From the NCBI GenBank assembly GCA_964528845.1, contig CAZGVE010000002.1, positions 62,001 to 126,000 of the forward strand: a stretch of 64,000 nt of DNA, in the 5' to 3' direction. Position numbers and translations under genes: made by a program. Below the pieces are notes generated by a model. The model had not been told where the DNA came from. It saw only the letters and a program-made list of their open reading frames with translations, and ran no database searches. Shown here in pieces: positions 15,843 through 25,150 of this stretch. How positions within the stretch are numbered: position 1 is the first letter of the stretch; the number at the start of each line of letters is the position of its first letter. Source of the stretch: FEN-1191 sp964528845 (GTDB lineage Bacteria; Pseudomonadota; Gammaproteobacteria; Steroidobacterales; Steroidobacteraceae).

Positions 15843-17501
15843 TCAATCAATTGCGCGCCTGTCTGTGCGCCACAGTACACGACGCAAGCCTCGCATGCGC
15901 CAATCGGAGAGGATGCGCTGGGCCGCATTGTAGCCCGGCAGTCCGCTCACGCCGCCGCCGGGGTGCGCGCCGGAGCCGCAAAGGTAGAGTCCCGGAATCG
16001 GCGAGCGGTAGTCGGCATATCCCAGCACCGGTCTTGCAGCCCACATCTGGTCGAGCCCGAGCGCACCGTGGAAAATGTCGCCGCCTACCAGGCCGAAGCG
16101 CTGCTCGAGGTCCGCCGGTGAGAGCGCGCTGTGGGCGATCACCGCACGGCGGAAGTTGGGCGCATGTTCGCTTACCGTGTCGATGATCAGTCCGGCCATC
16201 GCTTCGCGCGCGCCCTCCCAGCTGCGGCCGTCGGGCAGCTGCGGCGCGAAGTGCTGGCAGAACAGGCTGGCGACGTGTGCACCCCGGGGTGCGAGTGAAT
16301 CGTCCACCGTGCTCGGAATCAGCATCTCGATGATCGGTGCGCTCGAATGGCCCCGCAGGCGCGCCTCGGCGTACGCCCGATCCATATAGCGCAGCGACGG
16401 CGCGATGATGATTCCGGAGCGGTGATGATCACCGACGCCGGATTGCGCCACGCAATCGAACCGGGGCAGTTCGGAGAGTGCGACGTTCATGCGAAAGCTC
16501 GCCGAGCCGCAGCGGTAGCGTTCCATGGCGGCACGGAATGTGGCCGGCAGTTGCCCGGGTTCGAGCATCTGCAGGTACAGCAGCTTCGGATTGACGTTGG
16601 CCGCCACCGCCCGCGCCCGTATGACGCGGCCATCGATCAGACGCACACCACGGGCGCAACCGCCATCGACCAGCACGCGCTCGACTGGCGCACCGGTCTC
16701 GATGCGCGCACCGCGCCGTAGTACCTCCTGCGCCATCGCCTGCGTGATCGCACCCATGCCGCCCCGGGCATGGCCCCAGGTCCCGCGCTGGCCATTGACC
16801 TCGCCAAAGGCGTGGTGCAGCAGCACGTAAGCGCTGCCAGGGGTATAGGGGCTCGCGTAGCTGCCTACCACGGAGTCGAAGCCCAGGAAGGCCTTGAGCG
16901 CATCGCTCTCGAACCAGGAGTCCAGCAGATCGCCGGCGCTACGCGTGAACAGTTCGTAGAGTTCGCGCTGCCGCGTGAGCGGCAGGGCGCGCACGCGGCG
17001 GCCTAGTCGCAGCAGGGCCCAGAGGTCGGGCCAGCGGCGCAGGTCCGTCGGCGGCACGCGCCAGGCCAGCTCGCGCAGCAGCTGCGCGGCCTCCCCGATC
17101 AATGCGGACCACCCCGCATAGCGGCTGGCATCACGTCCGCTGTGGCGGGCGATTTCGGTTGCGAATCCTGACGCGCTCGCCGGCACGCTGAACGACGCTC
17201 CGTTCCCGAGCGGCAGGAAGTTCTGCATCGGTCGCGGCAGGATCGTGAGGCCATGCTCGGCCAGGTGCAGCTCGCGGATGATCCGCGCCTGCAGCAGGCT
17301 CACCGTGTAGCTGGCAGTGGAATTACGGAACCCCGGCGCGAATTCCTCGGTGACCGCCGCGCCGCCGACCAGCGCGCGGCGTTCGAACAGCCCGACCGAG
17401 AGGCCCGCGGCAGCGAGGTAGGCCGCCGCGACGAGGCCATTGTGGCCAGCACCAATAATGGCAACATCCAGGCCGGCATCCGTATTGCGGGTTCGGGGCA
17501 T
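15843..17501 (-). CDS. FAD-dependent NAD(P)/phytoene desaturase-like oxidoreductase (PYROXD2/CrtI type)
   Basis: This is a 552-residue flavoprotein. The N-terminal Rossmann motif VAIIGAGHNGLVAAAYLAAAGL followed by LFERRALVGGAAVTEE is the dinucleotide-binding site of the CrtI/PYROXD2 family. The C-terminal YLCGSGAHPGGGVSGLPGYNAA is the second FAD motif. No carotenoid genes are nearby, so a carotenoid role is not implied; PYROXD2-like members have no settled substrate. The start codon lies only 19 bases from lexA, and a perfect SOS box fills that interval, so LexA control is likely. Confidence 0.88.
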   Translation of the reverse strand: MPRTRNTDAGLDVAIIGAGHNGLVAAAYLAAAGLSVGLFERRALVGGAAVTEEFAPGFRNSTASYTVSLLQARIIRELHLAEHGLTILPRPMQNFLPLGNGASFSVPASASGFATEIARHSGRDASRYAGWSALIGEAAQLLRELAWRVPPTDLRRWPDLWALLRLGRRVRALPLTRQRELYELFTRSAGDLLDSWFESDALKAFLGFDSVVGSYASPYTPGSAYVLLHHAFGEVNGQRGTWGHARGGMGAITQAMAQEVLRRGARIETGAPVERVLVDGGCARGVRLIDGRVIRARAVAANVNPKLLYLQMLEPGQLPATFRAAMERYRCGSASFRMNVALSELPRFDCVAQSGVGDHHRSGIIIAPSLRYMDRAYAEARLRGHSSAPIIEMLIPSTVDDSLAPRGAHVASLFCQHFAPQLPDGRSWEGAREAMAGLIIDTVSEHAPNFRRAVIAHSALSPADLEQRFGLVGGDIFHGALGLDQMWAARPVLGYADYRSPIPGLYLCGSGAHPGGGVSGLPGYNAAQRILSDWRMRGLRRVLWRTDRRAID

Positions 17502-17520
17502 GACTGTATATAATTACAGT
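17485..17520 (+). promoter_or_regulatory. lexA promoter with overlapping SOS (LexA) box
   Basis: CTGTATATAATTACAG (17504-17519) is a perfect CTGT-N8-ACAG LexA operator. It contains a perfect -10 TATAAT at 17509-17514, with TTGCGG at 17485 as -35 (18-bp spacing). The lexA ATG at 17521 falls where transcription should start. The operator fills the whole space to the divergent oxidoreductase start (17501). Confidence 0.9.
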
Positions 17521-18132
17521 ATGTCAGACCTGACGCCCCGCCAGACTCGCGTACTCCGCTTCATCCAGCGCAGCCTCGAGGAGACGGGCATGCCCCCCAC
17601 CCGTGCCGAGATCGCGGCCGAACTCGGATTCCGCTCGCCGAATGCAGCCGAGGAGCACCTGCGCACCCTCGCGCGCAAGGGTGTGATTGCGCTGCTGCCT
17701 GGCGCATCGCGCGGCATCCAGCTGCGCGACACGATACGCGAACAGCTCGGATTGCCGCTGGTCGGCTCGGTGGCTGCCGGCCGGCCGATGCTCGCGCAGG
17801 AGCACATTGTCGATCATCTTAAGGTCGACCCCGACGTGTTTCAGCCCCGACCGCATTATCTGCTCAAGGTGGTCGGCATGAGCATGAAGGATGCAGGCAT
17901 CCTCGACGGCGACCTGGTCGCCGTCCATCGCACGAGCGAGGTGCGCAACCGGCAGATCATCGTCGCCCGCCTCGAGAACGAGGTCACGGTCAAGCGCTAT
18001 CGGCAGGAAGGCACCGTCGTGTGGCTGCTCCCGGAGAATTCGGAATTCGAGCCGATACGCGTGGACCTCCGGCAGGAATCGCTGCTGATCGAGGGTGTGG
18101 TCGTCGGCGTGCTGCGGCGAACCGCGGCCTGA
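17521..18132 (+). CDS. lexA: SOS-response transcriptional repressor LexA
   Basis: LexA represses DNA-damage genes and self-cleaves when RecA is activated. It has 203 residues. The N-terminal winged helix-turn-helix covers about 1-65 (PPTRAEIAAELGFRSPNAAEEHLR). The cleavage site is Ala86-Gly87 in VAAGRP. The catalytic dyad is Ser121 (GMSMKDAG) and Lys158 (VTVKRY). The ATG at 17521 directly follows the operator; an upstream frame would run through the operator and is unlikely. Confidence 0.97.
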   Translation: MSDLTPRQTRVLRFIQRSLEETGMPPTRAEIAAELGFRSPNAAEEHLRTLARKGVIALLPGASRGIQLRDTIREQLGLPLVGSVAAGRPMLAQEHIVDHLKVDPDVFQPRPHYLLKVVGMSMKDAGILDGDLVAVHRTSEVRNRQIIVARLENEVTVKRYRQEGTVVWLLPENSEFEPIRVDLRQESLLIEGVVVGVLRRTAA

Positions 18133-18162
18133 GGCTTCCGTCAGCGCTGGTGCGGGAGCAGC

Positions 18163-18447
18163 TCAGCGGCGGCGCGAATTGCCTTCCGCCTGCTTGCGGT
18201 GCGGCGCGTCGGCCTCCCGCGCCGACTCGCCGATGTCGTAGTCCTCGAAATCGCTGATCAGCTCCGCGGTGCGCTTCTGCTCAAGCCGCTGCTCGAGACG
18301 CCGCCAGGCCGGTTCGCCGGCCTTGACGCTGCGGCGCTTGGCGATCTCCATGTCCTTGATGGCGCGATCGAGATCCATGTCGTCATCGACGACATCCTCG
18401 TCCGCATCATCTTCCTCGAATTCGTCGGAATCCGGATTTCCACCCAT
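18163..18447 (-). CDS. Small acidic protein of unknown function
   Basis: This is a 94-residue hydrophilic protein. The first 30 residues are Asp/Glu-rich. The middle PAWRRLEQRLEQKRTAELISDFEDYDIG is probably a helix followed by an acidic tail. It resembles short uncharacterised proteins found across Gammaproteobacteria (PA3496-like), but that assignment is tentative. It has no membrane segment or signal peptide. It lies downstream of gspF on the same strand and converges with lexA. Confidence 0.7.
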   Translation of the reverse strand: MGGNPDSDEFEEDDADEDVVDDDMDLDRAIKDMEIAKRRSVKAGEPAWRRLEQRLEQKRTAELISDFEDYDIGESAREADAPHRKQAEGNSRRR

Positions 18448-18523
18448 GGCGCGAATCTGCGTGGTTGCGATGAGCCTGCCGCGCCGAAAATAATGCGATT
18501 TCCCGGCCGATGCAACGAGCAGA

Positions 18524-19744
18524 TCAGTGAATCAGTGCATTCATCTCAAAAATTGGTAACAGCATCGCAAATACGATACCCATCACGAACAGTCCCATAC
18601 CCACGATCAGCAGGGGTCCGAGCAGCCCGACCATCGCTGACAGCAGGCCTTCGAGTTCGCGTTCCTGGTTCAGTGCAGCACGCTCGAGCATGGCCTGCAG
18701 TTCGCCGCTGGACTCGCCGCTGGAGATCAGATGCACGGTCATCGGCGGGAACAGCCGGCTCTGCGCCAGCGAACGACCAATCGGCGCACCCTCGCGCACG
18801 CGCGCGGCCGCCTCGGAGACCGCATCGCGCATCGGCAGGTTCGTGATCACTTCGCTCGCGATGCGCAGCGAATCGAGCACCGGCACTGCGCTGGCGGTCA
18901 GGATGGCCAACGTGCGGGTGAAGCGCGCGGTATTGAAGCCGCGCAGCACGCGCCCGAACACCGGCAGGCGCAGCAGCGCGCGATGATAGCGCCGGCGCGT
19001 CGCCGGCACCTGCAGCGCGCGCCACGCGATCACGGCCAGCACGGCGATGCCGGCCAGCAGCCACAATCCATAGTTGCGCAGTGCGCCGCTCACGTCGACC
19101 AGCACCTGTGTCGCAAGCGGCAGCTTGGCGCGGTTGGCTTCGAACACCTCGACCACCTTGGGCACGACGTAGGTCAGCAGGATCGAGACGATCCCGAAGC
19201 ACATGACAGTCAACACGATCGGATAGAGCATCGCGCCGAGCACTTTCTGGCGCATCTGCTCGCGCGACTCGGTGTACTCGGCGAGCCGCTCGAGCACCGC
19301 ATCAAGGTGCCCGGACTGCTCGCCCGCCGACACCGTAGCGCGATAGATCTCCGGGAACACGCGCGGAAAGTCGGCCAGCCCGGTCGCGAGTGTGTGGCCT
19401 TCCATGACCTTGGCACGCACGCCGAGCACGATGCTCTGGACTCGCGGGCGCTCGGTTTGCTCAGAGACCGCGAGCAGCGCCTCCTCGAGCGGCAGTCCGG
19501 CGCGTACCAGCGTCGAGAGCTGGCGCGTGAGCAGCGACAGGTCGGAGGAGGAGACGCCGCCGCGCAGGCTGAAACCGCGCTTGAGCTGCCGTCTCGATTC
19601 CTGCGCCGCGACTTCCTCGACGGTGACCGGCAGCAGCTGGCGTTCTCGCAGTAGCGCGCGCACGTGGCGCGCCGTGTCTCCCTCGATCAGACCCTTGTGC
19701 TGGCGGCCCGCCGGATCGACCGCCGTGTATGCGAATGCGCCCAC
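18524..19744 (-). CDS. gspF: Type II secretion system inner membrane protein GspF
   Basis: This is the polytopic platform protein of the type II secretion system. The GTG start at 19744 gives 406 residues beginning VGAFAYTAVDPAGRQHKGLIEGD, the typical GspF start. Two repeated GspF domains (about 75-200 and 280-400) carry the LTRQLSTLVRAGLPLEEAL and FTRTLAILTASAVPVLDSL signatures. Three transmembrane helices are present. It follows gspE by 10 bases. No gspG-N genes follow. Confidence 0.95.
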   Translation of the reverse strand: MGAFAYTAVDPAGRQHKGLIEGDTARHVRALLRERQLLPVTVEEVAAQESRRQLKRGFSLRGGVSSSDLSLLTRQLSTLVRAGLPLEEALLAVSEQTERPRVQSIVLGVRAKVMEGHTLATGLADFPRVFPEIYRATVSAGEQSGHLDAVLERLAEYTESREQMRQKVLGAMLYPIVLTVMCFGIVSILLTYVVPKVVEVFEANRAKLPLATQVLVDVSGALRNYGLWLLAGIAVLAVIAWRALQVPATRRRYHRALLRLPVFGRVLRGFNTARFTRTLAILTASAVPVLDSLRIASEVITNLPMRDAVSEAAARVREGAPIGRSLAQSRLFPPMTVHLISSGESSGELQAMLERAALNQERELEGLLSAMVGLLGPLLIVGMGLFVMGIVFAMLLPIFEMNALIH

Positions 19745-19754
19745 CCCCGAACGG

Positions 19755-21248
19755 TCAGTCCTCGCGCGTGACGCGCAGGACTTCCTCGATCGTGGTCTCC
19801 CCCTTCTGCACCCGCGCCAGTCCGTCCTCGCGGATCGAGGGGGTGAATCTGCGCGCATAGCGCTCGATGTCGTGCTCCCCGATGCCGTCGTGGATCATCG
19901 TGCGCAGCGTGTCGTCGATCACGATCAGCTCGTAGATGCCGGTGCGGCCGCGGTAGCCGCCGCCGGCGTCGCGGCCCGGACGGTACAGCGTCGGCGAGGG
20001 ATCCTCGGGAGCGAGGCCCAGCAGGCGCCGTTCGTATTCCCCGGCCGTGAAGGCCTGGCGCGTATCCGGATTGAGCACACGCACCAGGCGCTGCGCGAGC
20101 ACACCCACCAGGCTCGAGGACAGCAGGAACGGTTCGATGCCCATGTCGCGCAGGCGGGTCAGCGCGCCGGCCGCCGTATTGGTGTGCAGCGTCGAGAGCA
20201 CGAGGTGCCCGGTGAGGCTCGCCTGCACGGCAATCTGCGCGGTCTCGAGGTCACGGATCTCGCCGACCAGTACCACGTCGGGGTCCTGGCGCAGGATCGC
20301 CCGCAGCCCGCGCGCGAAGGTCATCTCGACCTTGGTATTGACCTGAGTCTGGCCGATGCCGTCGATGTAATACTCGATCGGATCCTCGACCGTCATGATG
20401 TTCTGCGTGTTGTCGTTGAGCTGCTCGAGCGCGGCATACAGCGTGGTCGTCTTGCCTGAACCGGTCGGACCGGTGACCAGCAGGATGCCGTGCGGCTTGT
20501 GGATCAGCTCGTTCATCAGTTGCTGGGTCGCGCCCGCCATGCCGAGCGAGTTCAGGTCGAGCCGGCCCGCCTGCTTGTCGAGCAGACGCAGCACGACGCG
20601 CTCGCCGTGGCCAGACGGAATCGTCGAGACGCGCACGTCGACCGCTCGGCCTGCGATGCGCAGGCTGATGCGTCCGTCCTGCGGCAGGCGCTTCTCGGCA
20701 ATGTCGAGCCGCGACATCACCTTGATGCGCGAGACCACGAGCGGTGCCACGCCGCGCTTGGACTGCAGGACTTCGCGCAGGATGCCATCGACGCGGAAGC
20801 GCACCACGAGCCGGTTCTCGAACGGCTCGATGTGAATATCCGAGGCGTTCTCGCGGATCGCCTGGGTCAGCACCGCGTTGATCAGACGGATGATCGGCGC
20901 ATCGTCATTGCTCTCGAGCAGGTCGGCCTGCTCGGGAAGTTCCTGGGCGAGATGCGCGAGGTCGGTCGTGTCCTCGAGCCCGATCTGCATCGACTCGCCG
21001 CCGCCCTCGTAGGTCTTGCGCAGCAGATCGTCGAAGGCCTCGCCATCGACCACGGTCAGGCGCAACGGCAGGCGCAGGTAGCGCCGGGTCTCCGCCAGCG
21101 CCAACGGCGAGGCCGGCGCACGACACACACAGTCGGCGATGCCGTCCTGCACGCCGCGCACCAGCATTCCATGGCGCCGTGCGAAGGTGAAGGGCAGACG
21201 CGCCTCCGCGGCGGCCGGCTCGGCGAGCGCGGGTGCTGGAGTGCTCAC
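19755..21248 (-). CDS. gspE: Type II secretion system ATPase GspE
   Basis: This is the cytoplasmic hexameric ATPase that drives pseudopilus assembly. It has 497 residues. The N-terminal domain and linker are followed by Walker A GPTGSGKT (260-267), the Asp box, Walker B LVGEIRD and the His box LSTLHTNTA. The zinc subdomain found in most GspE proteins (two CxxC pairs) is degenerate: the expected positions read VLNPDTRQAF and RDAGGGYRGR, with no Cys. It overlaps gspD by 4 bases (ATGA). Confidence 0.95.
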   Translation of the reverse strand: MSTPAPALAEPAAAEARLPFTFARRHGMLVRGVQDGIADCVCRAPASPLALAETRRYLRLPLRLTVVDGEAFDDLLRKTYEGGGESMQIGLEDTTDLAHLAQELPEQADLLESNDDAPIIRLINAVLTQAIRENASDIHIEPFENRLVVRFRVDGILREVLQSKRGVAPLVVSRIKVMSRLDIAEKRLPQDGRISLRIAGRAVDVRVSTIPSGHGERVVLRLLDKQAGRLDLNSLGMAGATQQLMNELIHKPHGILLVTGPTGSGKTTTLYAALEQLNDNTQNIMTVEDPIEYYIDGIGQTQVNTKVEMTFARGLRAILRQDPDVVLVGEIRDLETAQIAVQASLTGHLVLSTLHTNTAAGALTRLRDMGIEPFLLSSSLVGVLAQRLVRVLNPDTRQAFTAGEYERRLLGLAPEDPSPTLYRPGRDAGGGYRGRTGIYELIVIDDTLRTMIHDGIGEHDIERYARRFTPSIREDGLARVQKGETTIEEVLRVTRED

Positions 21249-23443
21249 GGCGTGGCCCCGCCCGCCGCCGGTGGCGCGTTCGCGGGGGCCGGCGCCGGTG
21301 ACAGCGGCGTCGCCGTGGCCGGACTGGCCGATCCGGAGTCCGGTGCCGTGTCCCTGTTGCCGCCGGCATCGGGACTGAGCACGCCCCGGCGGGTCTGGCC
21401 GTTGTCGATCGGCGGCAGCAGGTTGGCGGGCTGGTAAGGCTCGAGCGGGATCAGCGTGCTCTCGCGGTTCACGCGCCGCTGCTCCTCTCGCACGTAGTTG
21501 TATTTCGCATCGGTCTCGATCGCCGCCTGCGCATCATCCCGCAGGATGCGCGGCTGCAGGAAGATCAGGAAGTTGGTCTTGTTCTTCGACGTGTCGCGCG
21601 TACGGAACAGTTCGCCGAGGACCGGAATGCGTCCCAGGAACGGTACCCGCTGCTCGTTGTTCGTCGAGCTGTCCTGGATCAGGCCGCCGAGCACCAGCGT
21701 GCCGCCGTCCCGGATCAGTACGCTGGTTGTGATTACGCGCTTGTTGGTCACCAGGTCCACCGCCCCCTGGGAGGTGCCGGCGAGGCTCGAGCTCTCGACC
21801 TGCAGCTTGAGCAGCACGGCGTCGCCCTCGTTGATCTGCGGGGTCACGGTCAGTATCGTGCCCACCTCCTGGCGCTGGATGGTCTGGAATGCGCTGCCGG
21901 TGCCGTTCTGGGTCGTGTACTGCCCGGTCAGGAACGGCACCTCCTGCGCGACCTCCATCTTCGCTTCCTGGTTGTCACGCGTGACCACCGACGGCGTCGC
22001 CAGGATGTTGGTGCGTGAATCACCCTGCAGCGCATGGACGATGGCCGCGAAATTCACGCCCGAGGCCTTCAGGCGGCCGATGCCGATGGTCGTGCCGGTC
22101 GGCGGGTTGGCGGCCAGCGCGGTCGGACTCTGCGAATCCGCGTAAAGATCGACGCCCGATATACCTCCGATCGGGGAGATGAAGCCGCCGATCGCCGCGC
22201 CGGTGGCCGAAGCGTCCAGCACCCAGTTCACGCCGAGATCCGCGGTCTTGTCGGCCGAGACCTCGACGATGATCGCCTGCACGATGACCTGCAGACGACG
22301 GATGTCGAGCTTGTCGATTACGGCATTGACCGCGCGCATCGTGCGCGGGCCCGCCGTGATCACAAGGGAATTCGTGTCCTTGTCGGCCCAGATCGTGGCC
22401 ATTCCGCCCGCCAGCGTGATGGTCGCGGCGCCGCCGGTGGCGGGGGCACCGGGCGCGGCGCCCTGGACATTCTGCTGCGGCTGCGGCTGGGGCTGCTGCT
22501 GCGGCTGCGGATTGGTGCGGTTCAGCAGCGCGTTCATGGTCGACGTCGAGCCGGAAGAGGTGCCCGAGAGCTGCTCCTTGAGCCGCGTTGCCAGGTCGGT
22601 TGCATCCGAATAGTGCAGGTATCGCACCTGGGTCTCGCTGCCGGTGTCCACCGGCGTGTCCAGGTGCGCGACGAGCGTGCGTACGCGCAGCCGCTGGCCC
22701 GGATCACCGCTCACGAGCACGCTGTTGGAGCGCTCATCAGCCACGATCTTGATGTTGCTGGAGCCCTCGCCGCTCTGCGCGAGCAGGGAATTGAGCACTC
22801 GGGCGGTATCGGACGCGGTCGCGCTGAGCAGCGGGATCACGTCGATGTCCGCGTTGCCGACCTGGTCGATGCGTTCGATGATGCGGATCATCCGGTTCAC
22901 GTTGTTGGCGTGATCGGACAGGATCAGGATGTTGGCGCCGGTCACTGCCGAGAGCTGCGCGTTCTGCGGCATCAGCGGCCTCAGCACAGGCACGAGCTGG
23001 GCCGCGCTGACGTTCTTGACGGCCAGTACCTGGGTCACCATCTCGTCCGAGGTTGAACTCACGTGATCCGGCAGATCGTCGGCCGGGTATTGGCGCATGT
23101 TCGCATCGGGCACGATCTTGATTACGTTGCCGGCCGGCACTGCGACGAAGCCGTGGACCTGCAGGATCGCCAGGAACGCCTGATAGAACTGATCGGGCGT
23201 CATCGGCGTCGAGGACAGCATCGTGACCTGCGCGCGCACGCGTGGATCGATGATGAAGTTCTTGCCGGTGGCCATGCTGACCGCTTCGATGATCTGCGTG
23301 ATGTCCGCTTCCTTGAAATTCGGCGTGATCCGCTCGGTGCTCTGCTGCTGCGCGAGCGCCAGCGCGCTGATCGCCACGGTCAGGAGTGCGAGCCCCACGC
23401 GAGCGCGCGCCGCCTTTGGCCTGGTTGCACTTTTGGGTATCAC
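21245..23443 (-). CDS. gspD: Type II secretion system secretin GspD
   Basis: This is the outer-membrane secretin channel. The GTG at 23443 is chosen because it gives a clean signal peptide (about 30 residues, ending ALAQQQ) before the N0 domain ITPNFKEADITQIIEAVS; an ATG at 23515 would overlap gspC. N0-N3 domains follow, with a Gln/Pro-rich insert in N3 (NPQPQQQPQPQPQQN). The secretin core contains VPFLGRIPVLGELFRTR and ends NFLIFLQPRIL. About 732 residues, ending in a Pro/Ala tail. Confidence 0.93.
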   Translation of the reverse strand: MIPKSATRPKAARARVGLALLTVAISALALAQQQSTERITPNFKEADITQIIEAVSMATGKNFIIDPRVRAQVTMLSSTPMTPDQFYQAFLAILQVHGFVAVPAGNVIKIVPDANMRQYPADDLPDHVSSTSDEMVTQVLAVKNVSAAQLVPVLRPLMPQNAQLSAVTGANILILSDHANNVNRMIRIIERIDQVGNADIDVIPLLSATASDTARVLNSLLAQSGEGSSNIKIVADERSNSVLVSGDPGQRLRVRTLVAHLDTPVDTGSETQVRYLHYSDATDLATRLKEQLSGTSSGSTSTMNALLNRTNPQPQQQPQPQPQQNVQGAAPGAPATGGAATITLAGGMATIWADKDTNSLVITAGPRTMRAVNAVIDKLDIRRLQVIVQAIIVEVSADKTADLGVNWVLDASATGAAIGGFISPIGGISGVDLYADSQSPTALAANPPTGTTIGIGRLKASGVNFAAIVHALQGDSRTNILATPSVVTRDNQEAKMEVAQEVPFLTGQYTTQNGTGSAFQTIQRQEVGTILTVTPQINEGDAVLLKLQVESSSLAGTSQGAVDLVTNKRVITTSVLIRDGGTLVLGGLIQDSSTNNEQRVPFLGRIPVLGELFRTRDTSKNKTNFLIFLQPRILRDDAQAAIETDAKYNYVREEQRRVNRESTLIPLEPYQPANLLPPIDNGQTRRGVLSPDAGGNRDTAPDSGSASPATATPLSPAPAPANAPPAAGGATP

Positions 23444-23495
23444 GGCTGTTCCTGTGGTCGTATGCAGTGGTTTCGCGGTGGCGTGATGGCCGGCA

Positions 23496-24563
23496 CTAGC
23501 GCTGGCGCTCGGCATTCGCGTTCGGATTGGGTGGTTCGTTGGGCACCGCGGCGGGGCTGGCAGGCGTCGCACTCTGCGCCGCCGGTGCCGGTTCACTCGC
23601 GGACTCGGCCGCTACCGTCGGCGCGCCAAAGCGCATCCGCTGGCCGGCCGCCGGGACAGCCGGCGTTGCCGCCCCTTCGCCTTCTGCGATCGCGTTCAGG
23701 GTCGCAAGATTCAGCGCAATCTCCTGGGGCGAACCATCTCGCGAGACCGTCACCGTCGCGCTGCCCGAGGACGACAGCGTCTGCAGTACCTCCATCGCGC
23801 GCGACGGATCGTCCAGCGCGCTGCCATTGACCGCCAGGATCAGGTCCCCGGCGCGCAGACCCATCTCCTGGAATGCCCCCGCGCCGCGGCCATTGCCCGG
23901 AAAGATGCGATAGCCTTCGAGCTTGCCCTGAATGAATACCGGCTGTACACGCATGATGCCGGCCAGCAGCGTGGCATTGTCGCGTGGGGCGGCGGCCGAG
24001 GTACGCAGCAGCGGCGCGAGCGCGGTGCCCGGCGGCGCGGGCTTGAGCGGCGTATGCGGCAGCAGCAACGATTCCAGCGCGCCATTGCGCTCGATCAGCA
24101 CCCGGTCGGAATACACGGAGCGAAGATGCGCGCCGCCCGGGATCGCATCGCCAACCCCGTACAGCTTGGCCGAGGCGGCCCTCTCACCGATGATCGCCTG
24201 CCCCCGCGCCGGATCCCGGTCGGCGAGCACGCCGGTCAGTACGAGCTGCGCGCTGGTGGGCGGGGCATCGCCCGACGCATTCACGCCGGCCAGTCCGAAC
24301 AAGTGGGCGTTGACGATGGTCGCGAGCCGCAGAGTCGGATTCATCGTCGGGCGCATCGGCGCCGGCAATGGCGCCGGCGCGGCGCCGCCCGACTGGGCGC
24401 CTTGGCCCTCGCCACCGCCCAGCGCGCGTGTGAGCACCAAGGCGGAATCGAGCGCGAGCGCCACCAGCAGGGCGATGACCACGAACTGCGCGCCACGCTC
24501 GCGCACGACTCGTGCCAGTCCCTGTGTGCTCTTGATCTCGTCCAGTATTGGTATTGAACTCAA
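23496..24563 (-). CDS. gspC: Type II secretion system protein GspC
   Basis: This inner-membrane protein links the platform to the secretin. It has 355 residues: a transmembrane helix at about 26-46, a homology region (about 80-165, NAHLFGLAG...LVLTGVLAD) and a C-terminal PDZ domain (about 205-290, GYRIFPGN...LILAVNG). A long Pro/Ala/Asn tail follows. It is the first gene of a gspC-D-E-F operon. Confidence 0.93.
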   Translation of the reverse strand: MSSIPILDEIKSTQGLARVVRERGAQFVVIALLVALALDSALVLTRALGGGEGQGAQSGGAAPAPLPAPMRPTMNPTLRLATIVNAHLFGLAGVNASGDAPPTSAQLVLTGVLADRDPARGQAIIGERAASAKLYGVGDAIPGGAHLRSVYSDRVLIERNGALESLLLPHTPLKPAPPGTALAPLLRTSAAAPRDNATLLAGIMRVQPVFIQGKLEGYRIFPGNGRGAGAFQEMGLRAGDLILAVNGSALDDPSRAMEVLQTLSSSGSATVTVSRDGSPQEIALNLATLNAIAEGEGAATPAVPAAGQRMRFGAPTVAAESASEPAPAAQSATPASPAAVPNEPPNPNANAERQR

Positions 24564-24601
24564 CGACTCTCCGCCCTCTTTCGGGAGCGATGTGACCGGA
24601 C

Positions 24602-24631
24602 ATCATACGGCGCGTTTCTTGGCGCTCTCAA
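24602..24631 (-). promoter_or_regulatory. Sigma70-type promoter of gspCDEF
   Basis: On the minus strand TTGAGA (24631-24626) and TATGAT (24607-24602) are 18 bp apart. Transcription would start about 30 bases before the gspC ATG. The remaining 24632-24805 lies upstream of clpS, where no confident promoter was found. Confidence 0.65.
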
Positions 24632-24805
24632 GTGTTTGTTTCGACTTAGTTCTTTTAGTTCCATGCGTCGCTCGCCACCGACAACTTCCGGATCTCCGTC
24701 ACAGGCCGCCAGTGGAGATATACCGGGGCACCGCAGTCGATTAGACTGACATGACACCGATGCTGCACTTGTGCTTCGACATTGTGACGGGGCTGCTCTC
24801 ACGAG

Positions 24806-25126
24806 ATGGGGCACAAGGAAACTAATCGCCCGGACAGCGGTATCGCCGTCGAGGAGGCACCGCCGGAAACGGCTCAACCGCCCCTCTACAGGGTCGTGCT
24901 GCTGAATGACGACTACACTCCCATGGAGTTCGTCGTCGACGTGCTGGAGCGGTTCTTTGCCATGGACCGGACCACCGCGACGCGCGTGATGCTCGAGGTG
25001 CATACCCGGGGCAAAGGGGTTTGTGGAGTCTTTACATATGAAATTGCGGAGACCAAAGTGTCGCAGGTGACGAGCTACTCGCGCGAACACCAACACCCGC
25101 TGTTGTGCACGCTCGAGGCAGCCTGA
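24806..25126 (+). CDS. clpS: ATP-dependent Clp protease adaptor ClpS
   Basis: ClpS delivers proteins with destabilising N-terminal residues to ClpAP. It has 106 residues, starting at ATG 24806. The core YRVVLLNDDYTPMEFVVDVL, followed by the MLEVHTRGKGVCGVFTYEIAETK segment, forms the N-degron pocket and ClpA-docking surface. It lies 24 bases before clpA, and aat (which makes N-degrons) is just beyond infA. Confidence 0.97.
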   Translation: MGHKETNRPDSGIAVEEAPPETAQPPLYRVVLLNDDYTPMEFVVDVLERFFAMDRTTATRVMLEVHTRGKGVCGVFTYEIAETKVSQVTSYSREHQHPLLCTLEAA

Positions 25127-25150
25127 AGCGCCCGCGGGAGAGGTGGAGCA

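Noticed and set aside
15843..17501. Carotenoid biosynthesis gene crtI
   Set aside because: No crtB, crtE or other carotenoid genes are nearby and the sequence is closer in style to PYROXD2-like proteins.
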